This document shows positions 48,301-59,672 of a DNA stretch of 64,000 nucleotides, in pieces. Position numbers and translations under genes: made by a program. The notes beneath the pieces are model-generated. The model did no database searches, was not told where the DNA came from, and was given only the letters and a program-made list of their open reading frames with translations. Within the stretch, counting starts at the first letter, position 1. Each line of letters starts with the position of its first letter. This stretch comes from Cellulomonas flavigena DSM 20109 (GTDB lineage: Bacteria > Actinomycetota > Actinomycetes > Actinomycetales > Cellulomonadaceae): contig NC_014151.1 of assembly GCF_000092865.1 (NCBI RefSeq), positions 2,170,001 through 2,234,000 of the forward strand, written 5' to 3'.

Positions 48301-49874
48301 GGCAGGTCGCGGCGCAGGCGCGCGGCGAGCTGCACGGCCCGCACGGCCGCCGCGGCCTTGTTGCGCGACTCCTCGTACTCCAGCGCAGGCACGGAGTCCG
48401 CGACGATGCCGCCGCCGGCCTGGACGCTCGCCCGCCCGTCGCGGATGACGGCGGTGCGGATCGCGATCGCCATGTCCATGTCCCCGGCGAAGTCGAAGTA
48501 CCCGACCGTGCCGCCGTACACGCCGCGGCGGGCCGGCTCCAGCTCGTCGATCAGCTCGATGGCTCGCGGCTTGGGCGCACCGGACAGCGTGCCCGCGGGG
48601 AACGTCGCCACGAGCGTCTGCAGCGCCGTGGACCCGGCGCGCAGCCGCCCGACCACCGTGGAGCAGATGTGCATGATGTGGGAGAACCGCCGCACGGCCA
48701 TGAACTCGACGACCTCGACGCTGGTCGGCTCGCACACCTTCACCATGTCGTTGCGCGACAGGTCGACGAGCATGATGTGCTCGGCCCTCTCCTTCGGGTC
48801 CGCGAGCACCTCGTCCTGCAGCGCGCGGTCCTCCTCGGGCGTCGCGCCCCGCGGCCGGGAGCCGGCGATGGGGAACGTCGTGACGTGCCCGTCGGTCACC
48901 TTGACGAGGGTCTCGGGGCTCGACCCGACGACCGAGAAGTCGTGCCCGTCGGCGTCCTGCAGCGCGAGCAGGTACATGTACGGGCTCGGGTTGACGGTAC
49001 GCAGCACCCGGTAGACGTCCAGGGGGTCCGCCGGGCAGTCGAGGTCGAGCCGCTGCGACAGGACGACCTGGAAGACCTCGCCGTCGCGGATGGCGTCCTG
49101 CCCACGGCGCACCTGGGCCTCGAACTCCTCGCGCGTGCTCCGGAACTCCAGCTCGGGCACCGGCGCCTCGAGGTCGACGACCGCGGGTGCCGGCGGTGCG
49201 GGCCGGCGCAGGGCGGCCTGCATCTCGTCCAGACGGCGCACGGCGTCCGCGTAGGCCTCGTCGACACGTTCGTCGGTGGCGTCGAAGTTGATCGCGTTGG
49301 CCACGAGCCACACCGAACCGTCGACGTGGTCGACGGCGGCGAGGTCCGACGCCAGCAGCAGCGTCACCTCGGGGATGTGCAGCTCCTCCGGGGCACGCGC
49401 CGGCAGCGTGGGTTCCCAGTGCCGCACGACGTCCCAGCCGAGGACCCCCACGAGCCCACCCGTCAGGGGCGGCAGCCCGTCGACGTGCGGGGTGTGCAGC
49501 ACGTCGAGGGTGCGGCCCAGCACATCCAGCACGTCACCCTCGGTCGGCACGCCCACCGGCACGTCCCCGCGCCACGCGGCGCGGCCGTCGCGCACCGACA
49601 GGCACGCGCGCGACGCGACGCCGACGAACGACCAGCGGCCCCAGGTGCCGTCCGACTCGGCGGACTCCAGGACGAACGTGCCGGGGCGCCCGCCCGCGAG
49701 CGTGCGGTACAGGCCCACGGGTGTCACGTCGTCGGCCAGCAGGCGCCGCACGACCGGCACCACGCGACGGTCGGTCGCGAGCTCGCGGAACCGCTCGCGC
49801 GACGGCCAGGTCGCGCCCCAGGGCAGGTCCGTGGCGGTCGCGCGCGGCGCGGCGGAGACGGACGGCTGGGTCAC
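48297..49874 (-). CDS. trpE: Anthranilate synthase component I
   Basis: TrpE converts chorismate to anthranilate with ammonia or with TrpG. The 525-residue protein has the feedback-site-like [17 protein letters not shown] in the N-terminal domain and the chorismate-enzyme core: [53 protein letters not shown] and [14 protein letters not shown]. The GTG at 49874 overlaps the hisI stop by four bases. trpG and trpD are not in the window. Linkage hisI-trpE is a known actinobacterial arrangement. Confidence 0.96.
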   Translation of the reverse strand: MTQPSVSAAPRATATDLPWGATWPSRERFRELATDRRVVPVVRRLLADDVTPVGLYRTLAGGRPGTFVLESAESDGTWGRWSFVGVASRACLSVRDGRAAWRGDVPVGVPTEGDVLDVLGRTLDVLHTPHVDGLPPLTGGLVGVLGWDVVRHWEPTLPARAPEELHIPEVTLLLASDLAAVDHVDGSVWLVANAINFDATDERVDEAYADAVRRLDEMQAALRRPAPPAPAVVDLEAPVPELEFRSTREEFEAQVRRGQDAIRDGEVFQVVLSQRLDLDCPADPLDVYRVLRTVNPSPYMYLLALQDADGHDFSVVGSSPETLVKVTDGHVTTFPIAGSRPRGATPEEDRALQDEVLADPKERAEHIMLVDLSRNDMVKVCEPTSVEVVEFMAVRRFSHIMHICSTVVGRLRAGSTALQTLVATFPAGTLSGAPKPRAIELIDELEPARRGVYGGTVGYFDFAGDMDMAIAIRTAVIRDGRASVQAGGGIVADSVPALEYEESRNKAAAAVRAVQLAARLRRDLP

Positions 49875-50326
49875 GGCTGGGCTCCTCGGTGGGTGGTGGT
49901 GTCGTCGTCCGCGGCTGCGACGACGCCGGCGGGCAGGACCAGGGGCAACGGTCCCCCGGCCTCGAAGCACGTGCGGGTGCCGGTGTGGCAGGCGGCCCCG
50001 ACCTGGTCGACGGTGACGAGCAGGGCGTCGCCGTCGCAGTCGATCGCGACGGACCGCACGTGCTGGACATGGCCCGACGTGTCGCCCTTGCGCCAGTACT
50101 CCTGGCGCGACCGGCTCCAGAACGTCACCCGGCCCGTCGTCAGCGTGCGGTGCAGCGCCTCGTCGTCCATCCATCCGAGCATCAGCACCTCGCGCGTGTC
50201 GTGCTGTTGCACGACCGCCGCGACGAGGCCCGCGTCGTCGCGACGCAGACGGTCCGCCACGGCCGGGGCGAGGTCGCTGGGTGCCCGGCGGCCGTCGGGC
50301 ATGGTGGAGGCGTCGGTCTGCGGCAC
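49871..50326 (-). CDS. hisI: Phosphoribosyl-AMP cyclohydrolase
   Basis: HisI opens the adenine ring of PR-AMP in histidine synthesis. The zinc- and substrate-binding core is visible: [39 protein letters not shown] and [21 protein letters not shown] with the metal Cys residues. The start is uncertain: GTG 50326 (151 aa) has a CAGGAT hexamer seven bases upstream and suits a leaderless mRNA, while ATG 50302 (143 aa) is also possible; neither has a Shine-Dalgarno. The stop overlaps trpE, so histidine and tryptophan genes are translationally coupled here. Confidence 0.92.
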   Translation of the reverse strand: MPQTDASTMPDGRRAPSDLAPAVADRLRRDDAGLVAAVVQQHDTREVLMLGWMDDEALHRTLTTGRVTFWSRSRQEYWRKGDTSGHVQHVRSVAIDCDGDALLVTVDQVGAACHTGTRTCFEAGGPLPLVLPAGVVAAADDDTTTHRGAQP

Positions 50327-50388
50327 GGCGTCGATCCTGCCACGCGCGCGGCGCGCCGCGACGCCCGCGTCCGTGGCGGCACCCGGCG

Positions 50389-52239
50389 TCAGCGGGTCTG
50401 CGCCACCCACGCCGCGTGCATCCGCGCGTACTGCCCGTCGCGCGCGGTCAGCTCCGCGTGCGTGCCGACCTCGACGACGCGGCCCGCGTGCACGACGACC
50501 ACGAGGTGCGCGGCCTCGGCCGTGGACAGCCGGTGCGCGATCGTCAGGGTCGTGCGCCCGCGTGCGAGCTCGCGCAGCGCCCGACCGATCCGCACCTCGG
50601 CCACCGGGTCCACCGCGGAGGTCGCCTCGTCGAGCAGCAGCAGGTCACCGTCCGCGAGCCGGGCGCGCGCCAGCGCCACGAGCTGCCGCTCCCCCGCCGA
50701 CAGCAGCTCACCACGCTGACCGACGGGGGTGGCCAGCCCGCTCGGCAGCTCGGCGAGCCATACGTCGAGCCCGAGCTCGGCCGCGACCTGCGCGACGCGC
50801 TCGGCATCCTGCGGCGCCGAGCCCTCGGTGGACGGTCGGTCGCCACCCTCGTCCCGCAGCCCGTAGGCGATGTTCTCCGCGATGGTGCCGTCGAACAGGA
50901 AGCCTTCCTGCGGCACGAGCACGACGCGCCGGCGCAGGTCACGTGACGCGATCCGCCGCAGATCGACCCCGTCGAGCAGCACCGCACCCTCGGTCGGGTC
51001 CATGAACCTGGCCACCAGCTTGGCGAGCGTGGTCTTGCCCGACCCCGTCGCCCCCACCACGGCGACCGACGTCCCGGCCGCGACGTGCAGGTCGACGCCC
51101 TGCAGCACCGGCGGGCCGTCGGGGTAGGCGTAGCCCACTCCGGTGAAGGTCAGCGCCGCCGGGCCGCGCGGGCTCGGCACCACGTCGTCACCGGGCTCGG
51201 GGACGTCCACGGGGGTCTCGAGGACGCCGAGCACGCGGCGCCAGCCGGAGATCGCGTTCTGCAGCTCGTTGAGGATCTCGGTGGCCATCTGCACCGGACC
51301 GGTGAAGAGCTGCACGAGGAAGAGGAACGCCAGCACCCGACCGACCGTGAGGTCGCCCGCCACCCCCAGCCACGTGCCGGCGACGACGACGACGGCGAGC
51401 ACGAGGTTCGCCACGAGCACCCCGGACGAGAAGACCACCGCGACGAGGTTCTGGGCGCGCACCATGGCGCGCCGGGTGCCGGCGACGGCGGCGTCGATGC
51501 GGCGCTGCGTGCGTGCCGCCACACCGTAGGCGCGGATCGTCTCGGCCCCCACGACGGCCTCCGAGACCGCACCGAGCATGGCGCCGTACTGCTCGCGCAC
51601 GGCCGCGTAGCGGCGGTTCACACCGCGCTGCAGCCGTGGCAGCACGACCAGGAGCGGCAGGAAGCACGCCCACACGAGCAGCGTGAGCTGCCACGAGTAG
51701 ACCGCCATCAGCGTCGTGGCCACGAGGATCTGCAGCACGGAGACGAGCAGCATGATGCCGCCCCACTGCACGAACATCGAGATCGTGTCGACGTCCGAGG
51801 TGACGCGCGAGACCAGCGAGCCGCGGCGCTCGCTGTTCTGCGTGAGGACCGACAGGTCGTGCACGTGCCGGAACGCCCGGCTCCGCAGCGTGAGGAGTCC
51901 CGCCTCGCTGGACCGGAAGAGACGCACGTTGACCAGCGCGGAGCATCCCGCACCCACCGCCAGGCCGAGCGCGGCGACCCCGACGAGCAGCGCCGCACGG
52001 CGTACGTCCACGCCACCCGGGGCGAGGATCGCGGTGTCGACCGTCTGCTGCACCGCGAGCGGGACGAGCACGCGAGCGGTCGCCGCGACGACCGCCAGGG
52101 CGAGCGTGACCGTGAGGCCGTCGAGCAGCTCGGGCGAGACCTGCGCGGCGCGCCGCAGGGTGGCGAGCACGCCGAGGGTGCTCGCCGGCGCCATCCGGCT
52201 GTCCTGGCGGGCCGCGGCCGGCGACGTGCTCGCGCTCAT
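50389..52239 (-). CDS. ABC exporter half-transporter, canonical ATPase site
   Basis: A 616-residue ABC exporter subunit: six helices (residues 40-330) then an ATPase domain with Walker [11 protein letters not shown]-loop LVPQEGFL, Walker [14 protein letters not shown] and H-loop TIAHRLS, all catalytically complete. Its signature, however, is LLSAGERQL rather than LSGGQ. It overlaps the upstream half-transporter by ATGA. In the predicted heterodimer its own Walker residues pair with the partner's intact LSGGQ to form the working site. The transported substrate is unknown; drug or lipid export is typical. Confidence 0.92.
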   Translation of the reverse strand: MSASTSPAAARQDSRMAPASTLGVLATLRRAAQVSPELLDGLTVTLALAVVAATARVLVPLAVQQTVDTAILAPGGVDVRRAALLVGVAALGLAVGAGCSALVNVRLFRSSEAGLLTLRSRAFRHVHDLSVLTQNSERRGSLVSRVTSDVDTISMFVQWGGIMLLVSVLQILVATTLMAVYSWQLTLLVWACFLPLLVVLPRLQRGVNRRYAAVREQYGAMLGAVSEAVVGAETIRAYGVAARTQRRIDAAVAGTRRAMVRAQNLVAVVFSSGVLVANLVLAVVVVAGTWLGVAGDLTVGRVLAFLFLVQLFTGPVQMATEILNELQNAISGWRRVLGVLETPVDVPEPGDDVVPSPRGPAALTFTGVGYAYPDGPPVLQGVDLHVAAGTSVAVVGATGSGKTTLAKLVARFMDPTEGAVLLDGVDLRRIASRDLRRRVVLVPQEGFLFDGTIAENIAYGLRDEGGDRPSTEGSAPQDAERVAQVAAELGLDVWLAELPSGLATPVGQRGELLSAGERQLVALARARLADGDLLLLDEATSAVDPVAEVRIGRALRELARGRTTLTIAHRLSTAEAAHLVVVVHAGRVVEVGTHAELTARDGQYARMHAAWVAQTR

Positions 52240-54152
52240 CGGTGCCCTCCCGTGGGAACGTCGTCGTCGACCTCGGTCGCGGCGGTGTCGGCCTGCTCAC
52301 GCACGCGGCGCGCGGACTCGCGCTCGTACGCGGTCGCGAGCTCGCGGTAGCCGGCGTCGCGTGCCAGGAGGTCGGCGTGCGTGCCGCGGTCGACGACGCG
52401 GCCGGCCTCGACGTGCACGACCTCGTCGGCCAGCAGCACCGACGCCATGCGGTACGCCACGAGCAGCACGGTCGGGCCGCTCTCGCCGCCGGCGTCGCGC
52501 AGCCCGGTGAGGATGTCGCGCTCGACGCGCGGGTCGACCGCCGACGTCGCGTCGTCGAGCACGAGCACGCTCGGGCGGCGCACGAGCGCCCGGGCGAGCG
52601 CCAGCCGCTGCCGCTGGCCCCCGGAGAGGTTCGCGCCGCGCTCGCCGAGCGGGGCGTCCAGCCCGCCGGGCAGGGCACGCACGACGTCGTCGACGCGGGC
52701 GGCGGCCAGCGCGGCCCACACGTCGTCGTCGTCGGGCGCGGCCGGATCGTCCGGGTCCGCGAGCGTCACGTTGCCGCGCACCGTGTCCTCGAAGACGAAG
52801 GTGGCCTGGCTGACGTACCCCACCTGCGCGGCGAGGTCGGCCGGGCGCAGCTCGCGCACGTCGGTGCCGTCGATCGTCACAGCACCCGCCGTGACGTCAC
52901 GCAGCCGCGGCACGAGGCCCACGAGCGTCGACTTGCCGGAGCCGGTGGGCCCCACGACCGCGACGGTGCGGCCGGGCCCGACCTCCAGGTCCACGCCACG
53001 CAGGAGGTCGACGTCACCGTCGGCGGACGGGACGCGCACGTGCACGCCCGTCATGGCCACCCGCGCCCCCGGCCCCGTCGCCGCCCAGGCCACGGTCCCC
53101 TCGGACGGCACCCCGGGGGCGTCGAGGACGCGCGAGATCCGGTCGTGGCCGACCAGGCCCCGCGGCAGCTCGCCCAGGACCCACCCGAAGGCGCGGACCG
53201 GGACCGCGAGCAGCGTGAGCAGGTAGGCCGCCGCGACGACGTCACCCGTGCCGATCGCCCCGGCGGCGACGCGCTGCACACCCACGAGCAGCACGAGCAG
53301 CGTGCCGAGGTTCGGCAGCAGGTCGATGACCGGGTCGAACACGGCGCGGACGACGCCGACGCGCACGTTCGCGTCCCGCAGCTCGCGGGCCCGTGCGGCG
53401 AACCGTGCGTGCTCGCGGTCCTCCGTGCCCAGCGACTTGACGAGCGACGCGGCCTCGAAGCTCTCGTGGGCGACGTCGGCCACCTCGGCGCGCAGCTGCT
53501 GCGCGCGCGTGATCGCGGGCGTCATGCGGCGCTGGAAGACCAGGTTGGCGACGACCGCGAGCGGGAGCACGACGAGCGCCGCGCACGCCAGCCACACGTC
53601 CGTCCGCAGCAGCGCCACGGCCGCGGCCAGGATCATCACGACCACGCCGAGGGCGAACGGCAGCGGGTTGAACACACCGGTCGCGGCCTCGACGTCGGAG
53701 CCGGCGTTCGACAGGAGCTGGCCGGTCGGGTGCTGCCGGTGCCACGACATGGGCAGCCGCAGGTACTGGCGCGTGACGGCCCGGCGGTGGTCCGCCTGCA
53801 GCGAGGCCACCCCCATCCCGGCGAAGATCCGGCGTCCGGCGACCGTCGCCGCGAGCGTGAGCGCCACGAGGGCCACGACCAGGCCCGCGAGCCAGATCCT
53901 GCCCTGCGCCTCCACCGATCCGCCGAGCGCGGGCACCACGACCTGGTCGGTCACCGCGCCCAGCACGCGGCTGACGGCGACGGTGAGCGCGCCGAAGAGC
54001 GCGGAGGTGAGGACAGCGGCGGCGTACGTGCGCGGGTGCGCGCGCATGCCCCGCCACACCAGGGCCGCGGAACGGCGTGCCGTCGACCCGCGCAGCGCCG
54101 CGGGTCGCGGCGCGGACGCAGTAGGCCGAGGACGCGCGGGCACGGCGATCAC
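52236..54152 (-). CDS. ABC exporter half-transporter, degenerate ATPase site
   Basis: Partner half-transporter of 638 residues with six helices and an ATPase domain: Walker A GPTGSGKST and signature NLSGGQRQRL are intact, but the catalytic Glu after Walker B is Asp (LVLDDATSAVD) and the H-loop His is Tyr (LLVAYRMAS). Paired with the next gene's degenerate LSAGE signature, these form one non-hydrolytic site, the known pattern of heterodimeric exporters such as TM287/288 and BmrCD. ATG/GTG choice at 54152 gives MIAVPARPRP. It overlaps the next gene by four bases. Confidence 0.92.
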   Translation of the reverse strand: MIAVPARPRPTASAPRPAALRGSTARRSAALVWRGMRAHPRTYAAAVLTSALFGALTVAVSRVLGAVTDQVVVPALGGSVEAQGRIWLAGLVVALVALTLAATVAGRRIFAGMGVASLQADHRRAVTRQYLRLPMSWHRQHPTGQLLSNAGSDVEAATGVFNPLPFALGVVVMILAAAVALLRTDVWLACAALVVLPLAVVANLVFQRRMTPAITRAQQLRAEVADVAHESFEAASLVKSLGTEDREHARFAARARELRDANVRVGVVRAVFDPVIDLLPNLGTLLVLLVGVQRVAAGAIGTGDVVAAAYLLTLLAVPVRAFGWVLGELPRGLVGHDRISRVLDAPGVPSEGTVAWAATGPGARVAMTGVHVRVPSADGDVDLLRGVDLEVGPGRTVAVVGPTGSGKSTLVGLVPRLRDVTAGAVTIDGTDVRELRPADLAAQVGYVSQATFVFEDTVRGNVTLADPDDPAAPDDDDVWAALAAARVDDVVRALPGGLDAPLGERGANLSGGQRQRLALARALVRRPSVLVLDDATSAVDPRVERDILTGLRDAGGESGPTVLLVAYRMASVLLADEVVHVEAGRVVDRGTHADLLARDAGYRELATAYERESARRVREQADTAATEVDDDVPTGGHR

Positions 54153-54270
54153 ACTCCTGGTTCGGGGGGTGCGGCGATCCTCTCACGCACGTCCGACAGC
54201 CTCCTGCCGTGGCACAGCCGCGCGCCGGAGTGCACGACGACGCGGCGTACGCATGGCACGATCACCTGCC

Positions 54271-54903
54271 ATGACGTGGCACGAGACCGAACGGGGATGG
54301 CTCGCCGAGGCACTGCGCGCGGCGGACCCGCACGATCCGACGCTGTGCGAGGGTTGGCAGGCCCGCCACCTGGCCGCCCACCTCGTGCTGCGCGAACAGC
54401 CCGCCACCGCGATCGGCGCGCTGCGCGGCGGCGTCGCCGGCGCCGTGGAGCGGCTCGCGGCGAGCGCCGCCGACCCCGCGGGCTATGCCGCCCTCGTGGA
54501 CCGGTTCGCCGCGCGGCCCGCGCGCTGGAGCCCGCTCGCCTGGGCCGGCGACGCGGTCAACGCGTCCGAGTACTTCATCCACACCGAGGACGTCCGCCGC
54601 GGCACGGGGACGCGCACGCTGCGCGAGCTGCCGGACGGGCTCGTCGAGGTGCTGTGGTCGCAGCTCCTGCGCATGGCGCCGCTGCGCCTGCGCCGCCTCG
54701 GCCCCGGCGTGGTGCTCGTGCGCGACGACGACGTGCGCTCGGCCGTCCACGCGCCGCGCGCGGGCCACGGGTCGGTCGTGCTGCGCGGTGCCGTCGGCGA
54801 GCTCGTGCTCGCGGTCTCCGGGCGGCTGCAGGCCGCCGACGTGCGGGTCGACGGCGGCGAGGAGGACGTCGCAGCGGTGCGTGACCTGCTGAGCGGCGGC
54901 TGA
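54271..54903 (+). CDS. TIGR03085-like metal-binding protein (DinB/maleylpyruvate isomerase fold)
   Basis: A 210-residue protein of the actinobacterial TIGR03085-type branch of the DinB/mycothiol-dependent isomerase fold. The N-terminal TLCEGWQARHLAAHLVLREQ carries the characteristic metal-ligand His, and EYFIHTEDVRRGTGTR supplies another His with an acidic neighbour. Members probably bind zinc and may use mycothiol, but no reaction is known for this one. The ATG at 54271 has no clear Shine-Dalgarno. It is a lone plus-strand gene between two minus-strand groups. Confidence 0.82.
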   Translation: MTWHETERGWLAEALRAADPHDPTLCEGWQARHLAAHLVLREQPATAIGALRGGVAGAVERLAASAADPAGYAALVDRFAARPARWSPLAWAGDAVNASEYFIHTEDVRRGTGTRTLRELPDGLVEVLWSQLLRMAPLRLRRLGPGVVLVRDDDVRSAVHAPRAGHGSVVLRGAVGELVLAVSGRLQAADVRVDGGEEDVAAVRDLLSGG

Positions 54904-54931
54904 GCCGGTCCGCGACGCGCGGCCGCGCGCC

Positions 54932-55702
54932 TCAGCGGACGACGACCCCCGCGGCCCGCAGCGCGTCCTTGACCTGACCGACCGTCAGCGTGCCGAAGTG
55001 GAACACGCTCGCCGCGAGCACGGCGTCGGCCCCGGCGCGTGCCGCCTCCACGAAGTGCTCGGCCGTGCCGGCGCCGCCCGAGGCGATGAGCGGCACGCTG
55101 ACCCGGGCGCGCACGTCGCCGATCATCGGGAGGTCGAATCCCGACGTCGTGCCGTCGGCGTCCATGGAGTTGAGGAGGACCTCGCCCACGCCGAGCTCGA
55201 CGGCCCGGTGCGCCCACTCGACCGCGTCGATCCCGGTCCCGCGCCGCCCGCCGTGGGTGGTGACCTCGTACCCCGAGGTGGTGGGCGGCCCGTCGGTCAC
55301 ACGCCGCGCGTCGACCGAGAGCACGAGGACCTGCGAGCCGAAGCGCTCGGCGATCTCCGTGATGAGCTCGGGCCGCGCGATGGCCGCGGTGTTGACGCCG
55401 ACCTTGTCGGCCCCGGCGCGCAGCAGCCGGTCGACGTCGTCGGGTGAGCGCACCCCACCGCCGACGGTCAGCGGCACGAACACCTCCTCCGCCGTGCGCC
55501 GCACCACGTCGTACGTGGTGCTGCGGTCGGAGGAGGACGCCGAGACGTCGAGGAACGTCAGCTCGTCGGCACCCTCGGCGTCGTACCGGCGCGCGAGCTC
55601 GACCGGGTCGCCCGCGTCGCGCAGGTTCTCGAAGTTGACGCCCTTCACGACGCGACCGGCGTCCACGTCGAGGCACGGGATCACGCGCAGCGCGAGGGTC
55701 AC
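54932..55702 (-). CDS. hisF: Imidazole glycerol phosphate synthase subunit HisF
   Basis: HisF, the cyclase half of IGP synthase, joins histidine and purine synthesis together with HisH. The 256-residue TIM barrel has the catalytic Asp in [16 protein letters not shown] and the second Asp in VLSVDARRV, phosphate sites [10 protein letters not shown] and PLIASGGAG. It is of normal length. GTG 55702 overlaps the FKBP stop by four bases, so hisF is coupled to the pafA-fkbp genes, not to other his genes; hisI is 5 kb away and hisH, hisA are not in the window. Confidence 0.96.
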   Translation of the reverse strand: MTLALRVIPCLDVDAGRVVKGVNFENLRDAGDPVELARRYDAEGADELTFLDVSASSSDRSTTYDVVRRTAEEVFVPLTVGGGVRSPDDVDRLLRAGADKVGVNTAAIARPELITEIAERFGSQVLVLSVDARRVTDGPPTTSGYEVTTHGGRRGTGIDAVEWAHRAVELGVGEVLLNSMDADGTTSGFDLPMIGDVRARVSVPLIASGGAGTAEHFVEAARAGADAVLAASVFHFGTLTVGQVKDALRAAGVVVR

Positions 55703-56577
55703 GGCGTCACCTGCTCAGGGCGACCCGTGGCGAGGATGTCGATCACGAACACCACCGTCTTTCCGGCGAGCTCCTCGCTGTCGGTGACACCGAGGGCGTA
55801 GGTGGGGGGCACGACGAGCATGACGCGGCTGCCGGCGGGCTGGTCGACCAGTCCCTCGGCCCACGACGGCACGTCGGAGAGCAGGAACGAGACCGGCAGC
55901 ACCTGCTGCCACGTGGAGTCGAAGAGCACGCCGTCGTCCCAGGCGAACCCGGCGTAGTGGACGGTGATGACGTCGCCGGACGCGACCTGCGTACCGGCGC
56001 CGCGCACGAGCGGTTCGACGGTGAGCCGGTCCGGCGGCGGGGTCCCGGTCGGGGTCAGCGTGAACGTGCCGCCCTCCCCCTCGGTGACGACGGGCAGCGC
56101 CGGGTCCGGCGTGAGCGTCTCGCCGACGGCGCGGGTGGGCAGCACGTCGATCACGGTGACCGTCGGGTACTCGGCCCCGGTGCCGCCGGGGGCCACCTGC
56201 AGGAGCCGCGCACCGACGTGCTGGCCGAGGAGCGTGCCGTACAGGTCGGTCCCGAGGTCGTCGAGCGTGAGCATCCGGGGGGTCGGGCTCGTGGAGTAGC
56301 TCTCCTTGACGAGGGTCGCGTCGCTCGCGTCCTCGAGCCAGAAGTCGATGAGCACCGGCGCGCCGTCGACGAGCTCGTCACCCGTGCCCGGCCAGATCAC
56401 CTCGCGGTACGTCTCCTCGACGCCGAGCGGCGTCAGGTAGGTGACCGTCGGCGCCTCGTCGGCGTCCCCGGTGACCGTGACCTCGGGGGCCACCGCTGCG
56501 CCGGCACTGCACGCCGCCAGGACGAGCCCTACGAGGAGCGGTGCCGCCGCTCGGCGATCTGCCACGACCCACCGCAC
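55699..56577 (-). CDS. FKBP-type peptidyl-prolyl isomerase lipoprotein
   Basis: An extracellular lipoprotein of 292 residues with a signal peptide ending in lipobox LAAC (Cys23). A degenerate FKBP-like domain occupies residues 40-165 and a clearer one residues 175-285, including [21 protein letters not shown] and [12 protein letters not shown]. Two tandem FKBP-like units and location right after pafA match the usual actinobacterial neighbour of the pupylation genes. It probably helps fold exported proteins; isomerase activity is inferred. The start is GTG 56577. The stop overlaps hisF. Confidence 0.9.
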   Translation of the reverse strand: MRWVVADRRAAAPLLVGLVLAACSAGAAVAPEVTVTGDADEAPTVTYLTPLGVEETYREVIWPGTGDELVDGAPVLIDFWLEDASDATLVKESYSTSPTPRMLTLDDLGTDLYGTLLGQHVGARLLQVAPGGTGAEYPTVTVIDVLPTRAVGETLTPDPALPVVTEGEGGTFTLTPTGTPPPDRLTVEPLVRGAGTQVASGDVITVHYAGFAWDDGVLFDSTWQQVLPVSFLLSDVPSWAEGLVDQPAGSRVMLVVPPTYALGVTDSEELAGKTVVFVIDILATGRPEQVTP

Positions 56578-56699
56578 GCCACGCCTCCCGGTCCTCGTCC
56601 CGCCGTCGTCGTCGGCACCGCGCCCGGCGGGCGCGACGGGGCCTCACTGTACGGGCTGCCACGCCCGTCGTGCTGCCTCGTCCGGCCCGCACCGGGGCG

Positions 56700-58061
56700 T
56701 CACATCGACTCGATGAGGCGCTCCACCCGCTCGTCGACGTTGCGGAACGGGTCCTTGCACAGCACGGTGCGCTGCGCCTGGTCGTTGAGCTTGAGATGCA
56801 CCCAGTCCACCGTGTAGTCGCGCCTCGCCTCCTGCGCGGCCCGCACGAAGTCCCCGCGCAGCTTGGCGCGCGTGGTCTGCGGCGGGACGGCCGTGGCCTC
56901 GAAGACGTCGAGGTCGGTGGTGACGCGTTCGACCAGGCCGCGCGCGGCGAGGAGGTTGTACAGCCCCTCGGTGCGCGAGATGTCGTGGTAGGCCAGGTCG
57001 AGCCGCTGGACGCGCACGTCCGACAGCTCCAGGCCGTGCTTCGCGCGGTAGCGCTCGATCATGCGGTACTTGATGACCCAGTCCAGCTCACGCTCGACGA
57101 GCGTCAGGTCACCCGTGCGCAGGGCACGCAGCCCGCGCTCCCACAGGTCGAGGACCTGCTTGGTCTCCGGGGACGGGCCCACCTCCGCGGTGACGAAGTC
57201 GCTCACGCGCGCGAGGTACTCCTCCTGCAGGTCGATCGCCGTGACGGTCCGGCCGGTCGCGAGGGTCACGGGCTGCGTGCCCGTCATGTCGTGGCTGATC
57301 TCGCGGATCGCGCGGATCGGGTTCTCCAGCGTCATGTCCCGCATGGTCACGCCCGCCTCGACGAGACGCAGCAGGAGGTCGGTCGACCCGACCTTGAGCA
57401 TGGTCGTGGTCTCCGACATCGACGAGTCGCCGACGATCACGTGCAGGCGACGGTAGTGCTCCGCGTCGGCGTGCGGCTCGTCGCGGGTGTTGATGATGGG
57501 TCGCGAGCGTGTCGTGGCGCTCGAGACCGCCTCCCAGATGTGGTCGGCGCGCTGCGAGAGGCAGTAGACGGCGCCGCGAGGCGTGGCGAGCACCTTGCCT
57601 GCGCCCGTGAGCACCTGCCGCGTGATGAGGAACGGGACGAGTACGTCCGACAGCCGCGCGAAGTCGCCCTGGCGGCGCACGAGGTAGTTCTCGTGGCACC
57701 CGTAGGAGTTCCCGGCCGAGTCGGTGTTGTTCTTGAACAGGTGGATCCGTCCCGGCAGACCCTCGTGCTCGAGCCGCTGCTGCGCGTCCGCGACCAGGCC
57801 CTCGAGGATCCGCTCCCCCGCCCGGTCGTGCGTGACGAGCTGACGCCAGTCGTCGCACTCGGCGGTGGCGTACTCGGGGTGCGAGCCCACGTCGAGGTAG
57901 AGCCGCGAGCCGTTGCGCAGGAAGACGTTGGACGACCGGCCCCACGCCACCACCTTGCGGAACAGGTACCGCGCGACCTCGTCCGCGGAGAGGCCACGGC
58001 CGTCCTGCGCCGCGCACGTCACCCCGTACTCGGTCTCCAGACCGAAGATGCGCCTGTCCAT
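56700..58061 (-). CDS. pafA: Pup--protein ligase PafA
   Basis: PafA attaches deamidated Pup to substrate lysines, marking them for the proteasome. The 453-residue protein begins [14 protein letters not shown], whose Glu9 is in the ATP/Mg site; the carboxylate-amine ligase fold shows [37 protein letters not shown], and [13 protein letters not shown]. The ATG at 58061 has GGGGAG six bases upstream, decisive over a 38-codon upstream extension. It is 43 bases after prcA, co-directional. The other two pupylation enzymes are close by (dop, mpa). Confidence 0.97.
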   Translation of the reverse strand: MDRRIFGLETEYGVTCAAQDGRGLSADEVARYLFRKVVAWGRSSNVFLRNGSRLYLDVGSHPEYATAECDDWRQLVTHDRAGERILEGLVADAQQRLEHEGLPGRIHLFKNNTDSAGNSYGCHENYLVRRQGDFARLSDVLVPFLITRQVLTGAGKVLATPRGAVYCLSQRADHIWEAVSSATTRSRPIINTRDEPHADAEHYRRLHVIVGDSSMSETTTMLKVGSTDLLLRLVEAGVTMRDMTLENPIRAIREISHDMTGTQPVTLATGRTVTAIDLQEEYLARVSDFVTAEVGPSPETKQVLDLWERGLRALRTGDLTLVERELDWVIKYRMIERYRAKHGLELSDVRVQRLDLAYHDISRTEGLYNLLAARGLVERVTTDLDVFEATAVPPQTTRAKLRGDFVRAAQEARRDYTVDWVHLKLNDQAQRTVLCKDPFRNVDERVERLIESM

Positions 58062-58104
58062 GCGTGTCTCCCCGTCGCTCGTCCACCCGGCCCGGCCCCG
58101 CCCG

Positions 58105-58839
58105 TCAGGGGGAGTCGACGCCGCCCCCGCCCGTCGGGGAGCCGTCCCCGCCGAGCACGTCCTCCAGCAACGCACCGGTCAGGCGCCGGAAGGCCCGGCG
58201 CGGCCGCGTGCGGTCGAGCACCGCGACCTCGAGCTGCGCGGCCGTGAGCGTCCGCGGCTCGCCGTCGTCGGGTGCCGACCCGAGCACCTGCACGGCGAGC
58301 CCGAGGGCCTGCGCGAGCGTCATGCCGGGGCGCCATCCCGCGCCCAGCAGCCCACCGAGGCGCTCGGCCTGTCCGCCCATCACCACCCAGCCGTGCTCGT
58401 CGGCCACCGAGCCGTCGTACGACAGGCGGTAGATCTGGTCGCCGGTGGGCTCACGGCCGACCTCGACCACGACGAGCTCGACCTCGAGCGGCTTGGACTC
58501 CGTGGTGAACACGGTGCCCAGCGTCTGCGCGTACGCGTTGGCCAGACCGCGCGCGGTCACGTCGACACGGTCGTACGAGTAGCCCCGCAGGTCCGCGTAG
58601 CGCACGCCGGCGACGCGCAGGTTCTCGAACTCGTTGTACTTGCCGACGGCGGCGAAGGCGATCCGGTCGTAGATCTCGGAGATCTTGTGCAGCGCGCGCG
58701 ACGGGTTCTCGGTCGCGAACGCGATGCCGTCGTCGTACTGCACCACGACCACCGAGCGACCCCGGGCGATGCCCTTGCGCGCGTAGCCCGCGCGGTCCTT
58801 CATGAGCTGCTCGGGCGAGACGTAGAACGGCATGCTCAT
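58105..58839 (-). CDS. prcA: 20S proteasome alpha subunit
   Basis: Alpha-ring subunit of the 20S proteasome, 244 residues, which gates entry for Mpa. It begins [20 protein letters not shown], the actinobacterial gating N-terminus, then [19 protein letters not shown] and the core [20 protein letters not shown]. It has no catalytic Thr, as expected. The C-terminal tail is Gly-rich and ends DSP. ATG 58839 overlaps the prcB stop (ATGA), coupling the two rings' synthesis. Confidence 0.96.
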   Translation of the reverse strand: MSMPFYVSPEQLMKDRAGYARKGIARGRSVVVVQYDDGIAFATENPSRALHKISEIYDRIAFAAVGKYNEFENLRVAGVRYADLRGYSYDRVDVTARGLANAYAQTLGTVFTTESKPLEVELVVVEVGREPTGDQIYRLSYDGSVADEHGWVVMGGQAERLGGLLGAGWRPGMTLAQALGLAVQVLGSAPDDGEPRTLTAAQLEVAVLDRTRPRRAFRRLTGALLEDVLGGDGSPTGGGGVDSP

Positions 58840-59666
58840 CGGGCACCTCCCTCGCGTCGTGCGCTGCGCCGGCCGTTCTCGACGACGTCGACCGCCGCCG
58901 CGAGGTCCTCGTCCGGCACGCGCAGGTACCCGGCCTCGGTCACCGTGGCGACGACGGGCCAGATGCGGCGGGCGCGGTCGGGGCCGCCCGTCGCGGAGTC
59001 GTCGTCGGCCGCGTCGACGAGAGCCTCGACGGCCACCCGCACGGCCGTGGAGGTGTCCAGGCCCGGGCGCCACCGCTTCGTCAGCGAGCCGCGCGCGAAC
59101 ACCGAGCCGGAGCCGACCGCGTGGTGCTCGTGCTCCTCGTACCGGCCGCCCGTGACGTCGTACGAGAAGATCCGTCCGACCGCCCGGTCCAGGTCGTAGC
59201 CCGCGAACAGCGGCACCACCGCCAGGCCCTGCAGTGCGAGACCGAGGTTGCCCCGGATCATCGTCGCGAGGCGGTTCGCCTTGCCGTCCAGGGACAGCAG
59301 GCTGCCCTCGATCTTCTCGTAGTGCTCGAGCTCGAGCTGGAACAGACGCACGAGCTCGATCGCGAGCCCGGCGGTCCCGGCGATCCCGACGGCCGAGAAC
59401 TCGTCCGCGGGGAACACCTTCTCGATGTGCCGGCTGGCGATCATCGAGCCCATCGTGGCCCGCCGGTCGCCGGCCATCACGACGCCGCCCTCGAACGCGA
59501 GCGCGACGATCGTGGTGGCGTGCGGCGCCTGGAGCTCGCCCGCGGGCACCGGTCGCCTGCCCGGCAGCAGGTCAGGGGCGTGACCGGCGAGGAAGTCGAC
59601 GAAGGATGAGGAACCGGGCGTGGTGAAGGCCTGCGGCAGCCGGCCGGACGAGTCGTGCAGGGTCAT
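58836..59666 (-). CDS. prcB: 20S proteasome beta subunit
   Basis: Catalytic beta subunit of the proteasome, 276 residues. A 50-residue propeptide ends HA before TTIVAL, so Thr51 becomes the N-terminal nucleophile after self-processing. The mature region has [15 protein letters not shown] (Asp17 position), HIEKVF (Lys33 position) and [13 protein letters not shown]. It is six bases after pup and overlaps prcA by four bases. Activity and assembly with PrcA follow the family. Confidence 0.97.
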   Translation of the reverse strand: MTLHDSSGRLPQAFTTPGSSSFVDFLAGHAPDLLPGRRPVPAGELQAPHATTIVALAFEGGVVMAGDRRATMGSMIASRHIEKVFPADEFSAVGIAGTAGLAIELVRLFQLELEHYEKIEGSLLSLDGKANRLATMIRGNLGLALQGLAVVPLFAGYDLDRAVGRIFSYDVTGGRYEEHEHHAVGSGSVFARGSLTKRWRPGLDTSTAVRVAVEALVDAADDDSATGGPDRARRIWPVVATVTEAGYLRVPDEDLAAAVDVVENGRRSARREGGAR

Positions 59667-59672
59667 CGACGC

